Positions 1-5,456 of a DNA stretch of 15,004 bases are shown in pieces. Location of the stretch: assembly GCA_913061335.1 (NCBI GenBank), contig CAJXTP010000052.1, forward strand, positions 1 to 15,004, read 5' to 3'. Source of the DNA: an uncultured Loktanella sp. Its GTDB lineage: Bacteria > Pseudomonadota > Alphaproteobacteria > Rhodobacterales > Rhodobacteraceae. Position 1 is the first letter of the stretch, and the number at the start of each line of letters is the position of its first letter. The notes beneath the pieces were generated by a model, which ran no database searches, was not told the DNA's origin, and saw nothing but the letters and a program-made list of their open reading frames with translations. Made by a program: the position numbers and the translations under genes.

Positions 1-5
1 TCTAT

Positions 6-38
6 TCGTCGGCAGCGTCAGATGTGTATAAGAGACAG
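6..38 (+). other. Nextera (Tn5) sequencing adapter at contig end
   Basis: Bases 6-19 read TCGTCGGCAGCGTC and bases 20-38 read AGATGTGTATAAGAGACAG. Together they are the Illumina Nextera read-1 transposase adapter; the second part is the 19-bp Tn5 mosaic end. This is library-preparation sequence left on an assembled contig, not genomic DNA and not a transposon in the organism. Genomic sequence starts at about base 39. The first five bases are of unknown origin. Confidence 0.97.
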
Positions 39-570
39 CCCAAGCCCCACTTTCAATCCCGTCCAACGTCCACTCCCCAATCCGCCAGCGGACCAACCGC
101 AGCGTCGGAAACCCGACATGCGCGGTCATGCGGCGAACTTGGCGGTTACGGCCCTCTGATATTGTGATCTCGATCCAAGCATCTGGAACGGACTTGCGAA
201 ACCGGACAGGCGGGTCGCGATCCCACAGGGCAGGCGGGTCAATCAGATGCACCTTCGCAGGGCGCGTCAGACCATCTTTCAACGTGACCCCATCGCGCAA
301 CGGCTGCAAATCGGCATCCGTTGGCGCACCTTCAACCTGCACGTAATATGTCTTGGACATCTTATGCTTCGGGTCCGATATTTTGGCCTGCAACGGGCCA
401 TCGTCCGTCAACAGCAACAACCCTTCGCTATCGCGGTCCAAACGACCAGCTGGATAGCCGGCAGGCACATCAACATAGGCCGACAGCGTCGGACGGCTGG
501 TCGGGCTTTTGGTGTCGGTAAATTGGGACAACACGCCAAACGGTTTATTAAGCAAAATTAGCTGAGACAT
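39..570 (-). CDS. rluE: 23S rRNA pseudouridine synthase, RluE/RsuA family, 3' truncated
   Basis: Reading left from ATG at 570 gives an open frame of 177 codons that runs into the adapter at base 38, so the C-terminus (probably a few tens of residues at most) is missing. It starts MSQLILLNKPFGVLSQF, typical of RsuA-family enzymes that lack the S4 domain. The catalytic-Asp motif GRLDRDSEG lies at residues 42-50, with Asp45 as the expected nucleophile, followed by LLLLTDDG. A second family motif, EGRNRQVRRM, is at about residues 139-148. The family isomerises a specific uridine in rRNA to pseudouridine; in E. coli RluE modifies 23S U2457 and is 217 residues long. The choice of RluE over the related RluB/RluF/RsuA rests on the short N-terminus and is moderately sure. 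No clear ribosome binding site is seen upstream. Confidence 0.9.
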
Positions 571-708
571 GGGCGCGGTGTAGCGGTCAAATTCGGCATA
601 TGCAAAACTTACGCGAAACTTATGCAAAAAATACACGAAAAATCAGGGGCAAAAACTAATTTCAGCACCCTGCATTTTAGGGATTGCACGAATCCAAAAT
701 TGGCCTAA
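571..708. other. Intergenic region between divergent rluE-like gene and odc leader
   Basis: This AT-richer stretch separates two divergent genes and must hold promoters for both, but no convincing -35/-10 pair stands out on either strand. A 28-codon open frame (622-708, plus strand) begins MQKIHEKSGAK and ends at the TAA directly before the next leader ORF. It has no ribosome binding site and I do not consider it a gene. Confidence 0.4.
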
Positions 709-864
709 ATGGGCGCATATAGAAGCCAACGCACGCGCCTCTGGCCGGTGACAGTCATCACTTGTGTTTACGTAGCGACGGTAACTTCTCCCTTGGAACT
801 GAGCGGTCTCTTTAGTGGGCAGAACCCCACTCTTATGGCCGAGTCTTTTGGAGTAGTCAGATGA
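709..864 (+). CDS. Candidate upstream ORF (51 codons) coupled to odc
   Basis: ATG 709-711 opens a frame of 51 codons that stays open through the whole odc leader and stops at TGA 862-864, overlapping the odc start ATG 861-863 as ATGA. The peptide begins MGAYRSQRTRLWP (four Arg in the first 11 residues) and ends SFGVVR; its middle is hydrophobic and rich in Val and Thr. The codon just before the ATG is a TAA stop, so there is no longer version in this frame. No Shine-Dalgarno sequence precedes the ATG, which argues against efficient initiation there unless the mRNA is leaderless or a later GTG (748) or TTG (793) is used. The precise 4-nt overlap suggests translational coupling. The alternative is that the open frame is a by-product of a conserved structured RNA. 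Known precedent: in E. coli the unrelated speF gene is controlled by the ornithine-sensing leader peptide SpeFL. No sequence similarity to it is seen. Confidence 0.4.
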   Translation: MGAYRSQRTRLWPVTVITCVYVATVTSPLELSGLFSGQNPTLMAESFGVVR

Positions 865-868
865 CTGT
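745..868 (+). ncRNA. Candidate speF-type leader RNA controlling odc translation
   Basis: The bases before odc form a nested set of complementary arms. ACAGTCATC (751-759) pairs perfectly with GATGACTGT (860-868), which contains the start codon. ACTTCTCC (784-791) pairs at 7 of 8 positions with GGAGTAGT (850-857), which contains the Shine-Dalgarno. CGGTC (804-808) pairs with GGCCG (837-841). AGTGGG (814-819) pairs with CCCACT (826-831) around a 6-nt loop. All four are mutually compatible and would close the ribosome binding site. A competing local hairpin, GTGA (748-751) with TCAC (758-761), would free the start codon, so two alternative states are possible. Established knowledge: an RNA motif named speF (Corbino et al. 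2005; Rfam) occurs upstream of ornithine decarboxylase genes in alphaproteobacteria. Identity with that motif is inferred from position and gene context; I cannot align it here. Ligand unknown; ornithine or a polyamine is the natural guess. Confidence 0.6.
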
Positions 869-2033
869 ACATGCATCGCCATTCGTGGCGTCAAACCCTA
901 TTGCTATGCCCTCTCGCTTGGACACATTTTGCGCCGCAAATACCTTTGATCAACCGACCCTCGTGATCGACGTGGACCGCGTCGAAGCCCAGTACCGCGC
1001 GCTTGCCGCAGGCCTTGGTCGCGCGTCTATTCACTACGCCGTGAAAGCCAATCCAGCCGATGAAATCATCGCGCGTCTTGTCGCGCTTGGGTCGCATTTC
1101 GATGCCGCGTCCAAAGCCGAGATCGCCCTGTGCTTGGGTCACGGTGCCGACCCCGCGCATGTGTCATTCGGCAACACGATCAAACGGTCATCCGACATCG
1201 CATGGGCGCACGCACAAGGGATCACGCTGTTCTCGGCTGACGCTGACGAAGAACTTGAAAAGATTGCACAAAACGCTCCTGGCGCACAGGTTTACATCCG
1301 CCTTATCGTCGAAGTTTCCCAAGCGGACTGGCCTTTGTCACGTAAATTTGGCTGTGACCGCGACACTGCCATCCGCCTGCTTGGCTATGCAAAATTGCTT
1401 GGTCTAGACCCTGTTGGGTTCTCGTTTCACGTCGGGTCTCAGACCCGTCAGGCGGCAATGTGGGCGCCGTCACTCGACGCACTTGCAGACATCTGGGACG
1501 CGGCAAAAGATGCAGGGTACGACCTGACATTGCTCAACATTGGTGGCGGGTTTCCTGCGTTTTACGGCGAAGCAATTGAGGCCCCAACAGCCTACGCCGC
1601 AGACGTCATGGCGCAGGTCACAGCCCGCTTTGGCGACGTCGCCACCATCATGGCTGAACCGGGTCGCGGCCTTGTCGCAGAGGCAGGTGTGATCGTGTCA
1701 GAAGTCATGCTCGTGTCGCGCAAATCCGACCGCGATATGCACCGCTGGGTCTACCTCGATATCGGTCGGTTTTCTGGCTTGGCCGAAACCGAAGGCGAGG
1801 CAATTCGGTACAAATTCGAGACCGCAAAAGACGCCGACGCGATGGGGCCATGCATCTTGGCTGGTCCGTCATGCGACAGCGTCGATGTCTTGTACGAAAA
1901 ACGCCCAATGATGATGCCAATGACCCTAAAATCCGGCGACCGCGTTTTGATCCGAAACACAGGCGCGTACACCTCGACATATTCAAGCGTTTGCTTTAAC
2001 GGCTTCCCGCCGCTGGCTGTGGTGGTCATCTAA
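861..2033 (+). CDS. odc: Ornithine/lysine decarboxylase (PLP fold III, eukaryote-like)
   Basis: This 390-residue protein removes CO2 from L-ornithine (possibly also lysine) to make putrescine (or cadaverine), the entry step of polyamine synthesis in the cytoplasm. Sequence marks of the group IV decarboxylase family are all present: YAVKAN with the PLP-binding Lys62, FDAASKAEI (80-88), SFHVGSQ with His190 stacking on PLP, NIGGGFP (226-232), EPGRG (266-270) binding the phosphate, and GPSCDSVD (335-342) with the active-site Cys338-Asp339 contributed across the dimer. NTGAY (Tyr370) is followed by FNGF near the C-terminus. It is single-domain-pair size, without an arginine-decarboxylase extension or a DapDC domain, and lacks typical diaminopimelate decarboxylase landmarks, so ODC is preferred. 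Start: GGAG at 850-853 lies 7 nt before ATG 861. Translation is probably controlled by the leader RNA and coupled to the upstream ORF. An internal ATG at 906 is a weaker alternative start. Confidence 0.92.
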   Translation: MTVHASPFVASNPIAMPSRLDTFCAANTFDQPTLVIDVDRVEAQYRALAAGLGRASIHYAVKANPADEIIARLVALGSHFDAASKAEIALCLGHGADPAHVSFGNTIKRSSDIAWAHAQGITLFSADADEELEKIAQNAPGAQVYIRLIVEVSQADWPLSRKFGCDRDTAIRLLGYAKLLGLDPVGFSFHVGSQTRQAAMWAPSLDALADIWDAAKDAGYDLTLLNIGGGFPAFYGEAIEAPTAYAADVMAQVTARFGDVATIMAEPGRGLVAEAGVIVSEVMLVSRKSDRDMHRWVYLDIGRFSGLAETEGEAIRYKFETAKDADAMGPCILAGPSCDSVDVLYEKRPMMMPMTLKSGDRVLIRNTGAYTSTYSSVCFNGFPPLAVVVI

Positions 2034-2061
2034 TAGTATACAAATGTATTCTGGTAAATAT

Positions 2062-2080
2062 CTGTAACTAAACAGTTTTT
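2062..2080 (+). terminator. Weak candidate terminator after odc
   Basis: About 30 nt past the odc stop, CTGT (2062-2065) can pair with ACAG (2072-2075) across a 6-nt loop, followed by a run of five T. The stem is only 4 bp, so this is a poor intrinsic terminator on its own; the T run and AT-rich surroundings could equally belong to the promoter of the next gene. Confidence 0.3.
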
Positions 2081-2108
2081 AATTTACAGGCACGCAAAAA
2101 CGACTAAT

Positions 2109-2138
2109 GTGACCCCATGAAAATCTTTGTGGGGCCAC
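2109..2138 (+). promoter_or_regulatory. Inverted repeat masking the DUF3422 gene ribosome binding site
   Basis: GTGaCCCCA (2109-2117) is complementary to TGGGGcCAC (2130-2138): 5 bp plus 3 bp separated by one mismatch, around a 12-nt loop. The right arm contains GGGG (2131-2134), the only Shine-Dalgarno-like bases before the likely start at 2144. The hairpin could dampen translation or be a remnant of a terminator, but no T run follows it. Confidence 0.4.
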
Positions 2139-2143
2139 GTACA

Positions 2144-3412
2144 ATGACATCAATTCCAGATCATCCACTGCGCTATGCAATGGCGAATGAATTGCATGCA
2201 AGGCCGTTCCCGACGCTGCACGCACCGGCGCGCGCAGCCTATCTCGCGATCACCTCCGAGACGCCGGATCGGGCCGCAGAACGGGCCCATCTTATCGCGC
2301 TTCTGGACCGCTATGGCGCGGCGCACCCGCAACCGGATGCGACGCATTATTCCGGCCAGATCGGCAAGCATATGCTCAAATGGGAAAGCCATTCTGAGTT
2401 TGTCACCTACACGATTTTCGGCGACGGCAACGCGATCCCACCGTTTGACGCATCTACATTTGCGATGTTCCCTGATGACTGGTTGCGATCTTGTCCCGGA
2501 ACGCGGATCACTAGCGCGTTGATCCGCGTGGAAATGTGCGACGGGGACGACGGTATCATTGATAAAACGACCCAATGGTTTGTGCCCGAAAGCTTGGCGA
2601 TTGCCCGCGTGCTAGAGGACGAATTGGTCGTCGCAACCGACTTTAGGATCGACCCCGCCGGACATATGCGCATGGCTGTTTTTGCGCGCCAAGAAACTGG
2701 TGGGCGGCGGATTGGCCGCGTTGTGCAGCGGCTGTGCGAGATCGAAACTTATAAGGCGATGGCGATGCTTGGGCTGGCCAAAGTCCGCGACATGGGACCG
2801 GATCTTTCGATGCTCGACAAACAGCTATCGTCCTTGGTGGCCGAGCTGAACAGCGACACGCTGAAGTCCGATGAAACCCTGCGCCAGCTTTTGCAAATAT
2901 CGGCTGCGTTGGAAAATGCGGTGGCGCGATCTGCCTACCGGTTTGGCGCCACGCGGGCCTATGAAGCCATTGTAAATCAACGCATATTTATCTTGCGCGG
3001 CGATCGATTTTTGGGTCGACAAACGTTTGGCGAATTCATGATGCGCCGCTTTGATCCGGCCATGCGTACGGTGGAATCGACCCAGAGCCGGCTGCAGAGT
3101 TTGACCGACAGGGCGGCGCGTGCATCCGATCTATTGCGGACCCGCGTTGATGTTGAACGCTCCGCCCAGAACCAAGACTTGCTGACCTCAATGGACAAGC
3201 GCGCTGACCTGCAATTACGCCTGCAGCGCACCGTAGAGGGGCTGTCTGTCGTCGCGATCAGCTACTACGCCGTCAGCCTCGCACTTTATGTCCTTGGGCC
3301 GGTGGAAAAGGCCTATGGCATTAGCAAAACAATGCTGGCCGCAGGGGTCACTCCCGTCGTGCTGATCGTCGTTTGGCTTTTGATCCAGCGGATACACCGC
3401 AAGATGCATTAA
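2144..3412 (+). CDS. DUF3422 family membrane-anchored protein
   Basis: The protein has 422 residues from this start. The N-terminus DHPLRYAMANELHARPFP is the hallmark of the DUF3422 (COG4949-type) family of uncharacterised membrane-anchored proteins. The body is soluble and mixed, with long amphipathic helical stretches rich in Leu, Arg and Asp (roughly residues 220-280 and 305-365) that could form coiled coils. Two hydrophobic segments follow at the end (about 367-386 and 396-414), separated by a short charged loop, and a basic tail IHRKMH. There is no signal peptide, so the bulk should face the cytoplasm. No enzymatic motif is evident and the function is unknown. I chose ATG 2144 over ATG 2117 because family members begin just before DHPLRY and because GGGG at 2131-2134 precedes 2144, while 2117 has no ribosome binding site. 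The 3' end overlaps the convergent permease gene by 4 bp. Confidence 0.85.
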   Translation: MTSIPDHPLRYAMANELHARPFPTLHAPARAAYLAITSETPDRAAERAHLIALLDRYGAAHPQPDATHYSGQIGKHMLKWESHSEFVTYTIFGDGNAIPPFDASTFAMFPDDWLRSCPGTRITSALIRVEMCDGDDGIIDKTTQWFVPESLAIARVLEDELVVATDFRIDPAGHMRMAVFARQETGGRRIGRVVQRLCEIETYKAMAMLGLAKVRDMGPDLSMLDKQLSSLVAELNSDTLKSDETLRQLLQISAALENAVARSAYRFGATRAYEAIVNQRIFILRGDRFLGRQTFGEFMMRRFDPAMRTVESTQSRLQSLTDRAARASDLLRTRVDVERSAQNQDLLTSMDKRADLQLRLQRTVEGLSVVAISYYAVSLALYVLGPVEKAYGISKTMLAAGVTPVVLIVVWLLIQRIHRKMH

Positions 3413-4353
3413 AGCCCGCGAATACGTGGGTCCAATGCGTCGCGCAGCCCATCACCGATGTAGTTCACTGACAGCACAGTCAGTGAAATCGCGAGGCCCG
3501 GCCAGATCACCCGCTCTGGGAACGATGTCATCCGGTCGACGCTATCAAATAGGATTTTCCCCCATGTTGGGAAATCTGATGGAAAGCCCAACCCAAGAAA
3601 CGACAGCGCGCTTTCTGTGATGATCGCGGTCGCAAGCCCAAGCGTCGCCGACACCATTATCGGGGACATTACATTGGGCAGCAGGTGCCGTGTGATCATG
3701 CGCCGCGCAGGGGTCCCGATGGACCGAGCGGCCAGCACAAATTCGCGTTCTTTCAGCGCCATAACATCGCCGCGTACAATACGCGCGGTCTGCATCCAGC
3801 TCGTGATCCCGATGCCTGTGACGATGAGAATGAAGATACCTTGCTCGGGCCCAAACGTGCTGCGCAGCGGGTCGCGGAACAGCAGCATCATCACCAACAG
3901 CAGTGGTAGCAGCGGCAACGCCAGCACCAGATCGGTAAAGCGCATCAGCAGCCCGTCAAGCCGTTTGAAATACCCCGAAAGCACACCGACGGTTGTGCCA
4001 ATCAGCAGGGCCAAGATCATCGCAGTCCAGCCAACAGCTAGCGAAATACGCCCGCCTTGCATGATGTTCGCCATGATATCGCGGCCAAGGTTGTCGGACC
4101 CCATCGGGTTGCCCCAACTGACCTTTGCGCCGCTATCAAACAGCGCCATATAGATCGGCCGGATGTTCTTGTTACGAATGTTCAGCTTGCCCGCATCCAC
4201 GTCCCAAATCAGCGGGCCAACGGTGCAAAACAGCGTAATAGATATCAGGAACCCAAGGCCAAGAACGGCGCCTTTATGGGTCCGGAATTGATCCCAAACA
4301 TCCAACCACTGGCTGCGCGGTTTTTCGGTCATTTCCAAGGTGTCATCAGTCAT
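3409..4353 (-). CDS. ABC transporter permease, DppC/OppC family
   Basis: A 314-residue inner-membrane permease of the peptide/nickel ABC importer class, the last gene of the five-gene operon. A cytoplasmic N-terminal tail is followed by a first transmembrane helix (about 28-50). Then comes the periplasmic segment with NPMGSDNLGRDIMANIMQGGRIS (about 82-104), diagnostic of DppC/OppC proteins, and five more helices. The EAA loop that contacts the ATPases is visible as EREFVLAARSIG (202-213) with SFLGLGFP (251-258) downstream. The C-terminus DGLRDALDPRIRGL is typical. Start: ATG 4353 (MTDDTLEMTEKP) overlaps the end of the DppB-type gene by 8 nt (TATGACTGA), a normal coupled arrangement; a longer frame upstream would lie inside that gene and adds no family sequence. 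The stop shares the TTAA at 3409-3412 with the convergent DUF3422 gene. Confidence 0.93.
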   Translation of the reverse strand: MTDDTLEMTEKPRSQWLDVWDQFRTHKGAVLGLGFLISITLFCTVGPLIWDVDAGKLNIRNKNIRPIYMALFDSGAKVSWGNPMGSDNLGRDIMANIMQGGRISLAVGWTAMILALLIGTTVGVLSGYFKRLDGLLMRFTDLVLALPLLPLLLVMMLLFRDPLRSTFGPEQGIFILIVTGIGITSWMQTARIVRGDVMALKEREFVLAARSIGTPARRMITRHLLPNVMSPIMVSATLGLATAIITESALSFLGLGFPSDFPTWGKILFDSVDRMTSFPERVIWPGLAISLTVLSVNYIGDGLRDALDPRIRGL

Positions 4354-5353
4354 AGCGGATCCTTGGGTCAAGCACGCCGTAAAGAATATCGGCAATTAGG
4401 TTCATCACAACGATCAGCACTGCCAACAGGAAGGTGATCGTCATAACCATGGGAATATCGTTGCCTTGCAGGGCGATAATAAGCAGCTGCCCAAGGCCAT
4501 TCACCTTGAAAATCTGCTCGGTGATAATCGCGCCGCCAAAGATCGACGGGATGCCAAGCGCAATCACGGTGACCACAGGGATCATCGAATTGCGCAGCAC
4601 ATGTTTCATGACCACAGTGCTTTCGGACAGTCCTTTGGCACGTGCGGTACGGACGTAGTCTTGGGACAGGTTATCAAGCATGGACGCACGCATATATCGG
4701 CTGACTTGGGCGGTCGTTTGCAGGGCCAAAACCATGACCGGCATGATCATTTGGCGCAGCTGAAACACAAAGCTGTCCCACGAGGTCACAACATGGGTGG
4801 TGTCATAGATTGACGGCAGCCATTTCAATTGGACTGAAAAGATCACGATCAGCAGCACGCCACTGAAAAACGGAGGCACTGAAAAGCCGATCATCGATAC
4901 GAATGTACCGGTTTGGTCAAACACCGAATACTGTTTGTATGCACTGATAATCCCGATGGGCAGGGCGATCAGCACACCAACGATGTAGGACATACCAACA
5001 ACCCACAATGTCTGTGGCAGCCGCTGCGCGATTGTGTCGAATACTGGGGACCGTGACTGGAACGAGATGATCCGCTGGGCACCGTCAGCAAAGTTGGTGC
5101 CGAAGATGGCATCGATCCAATACTGCGGCTCGACGATGAAAAACTGCCTTAGCCAAAGCGGGAACCGGACCCACCAAGGCTCGCCTAAGCCCAAGGCCAG
5201 ACGCATCTTTTCTTTGACTTCAGGCGGGATCGTTAGCGGCATCTGAGACATCGGATCGCCCGGAGCGAGTTCCAACAGCATAAAGATAACAAACGCGATG
5301 AACAAAAGCGTCGGGATGGACATAAGTAACCTGCGGATGGTGAAGGTAAGCAT
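4346..5353 (-). CDS. ABC transporter permease, DppB/OppB family
   Basis: This 335-residue permease pairs with the DppC-type protein to form the transmembrane channel. It starts MLTFTIRRLLMSIPTLLFIAFVIFMLLELAPGDP, the classic first helix of DppB/OppB with the conserved PGDP. A somewhat long periplasmic region (about residues 38-100, rich in Trp and Phe) follows. The rest holds the permease domain, with the EAA-type loop DYVRTARAKGLSESTVVMKHVLRNSMIP (about 227-254) and the terminus YGVLDPRIRYD. The upstream neighbour is the binding protein gene, 103 bp away across two stem-loops, so its expression is probably lowered relative to that protein. AAGG lies about 9 nt before ATG 5353, a modest ribosome binding site. 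Confidence 0.93.
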   Translation of the reverse strand: MLTFTIRRLLMSIPTLLFIAFVIFMLLELAPGDPMSQMPLTIPPEVKEKMRLALGLGEPWWVRFPLWLRQFFIVEPQYWIDAIFGTNFADGAQRIISFQSRSPVFDTIAQRLPQTLWVVGMSYIVGVLIALPIGIISAYKQYSVFDQTGTFVSMIGFSVPPFFSGVLLIVIFSVQLKWLPSIYDTTHVVTSWDSFVFQLRQMIMPVMVLALQTTAQVSRYMRASMLDNLSQDYVRTARAKGLSESTVVMKHVLRNSMIPVVTVIALGIPSIFGGAIITEQIFKVNGLGQLLIIALQGNDIPMVMTITFLLAVLIVVMNLIADILYGVLDPRIRYD

Positions 5354-5392
5354 GTGTTGACGCCTTGGTACAAAACGGTGTGCGGGGAAATC

Positions 5393-5417
5393 GGAGGGCA
5401 GGGGTAACCTGCCCTCC
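5393..5417 (-). other. GC-rich perfect stem-loop between binding protein and permease genes
   Basis: GGAGGGCAGG (5393-5402) and CCTGCCCTCC (5408-5417) form a perfect 10-bp stem with a 5-nt loop. It sits in the operon just after the binding protein gene and before the permease gene. No T run follows in the direction of transcription, so it is not a standard terminator. Intercistronic hairpins of this type stabilise the upstream message or block exonucleases in binding-protein operons (malE-malF is the textbook case); that role here is inferred. Confidence 0.75.
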
Positions 5418-5421
5418 GGGT

Positions 5422-5444
5422 CGTAGGATGGGTTTTAACCCATC
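5422..5444 (-). repeat. Palindromic intergenic repeat, copy 1
   Basis: A 23-nt element read on the minus strand as GATGGG, TTAAAA, CCCATC, then CTACG. It contains a 6-bp hairpin (8 bp if the two T:A pairs close). It begins 12 nt after the binding protein gene stop codon. An identical copy in the same orientation relative to its upstream gene lies at 13173-13195. It is probably a member of a genome-wide family of small palindromes placed after stop codons. Confidence 0.8.
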
Positions 5445-5456
5445 TTGGTCAAAGGC

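Noticed and set aside
1..38. Tn5 transposon end in the genome
   Set aside because: The mosaic end is joined to the Nextera read-1 primer sequence, which is synthetic, so it is a library adapter rather than a mobile element.
622..708. 28-codon plus-strand frame upstream of the leader ORF
   Set aside because: No Shine-Dalgarno, AT-rich composition, and no position or overlap that suggests regulation; too short to support.
643..894. 83-codon open frame on the minus strand over the odc leader
   Set aside because: It is antisense to the odc leader and start, has no ribosome binding site or family motif, and its openness follows from the plus-strand leader frame.
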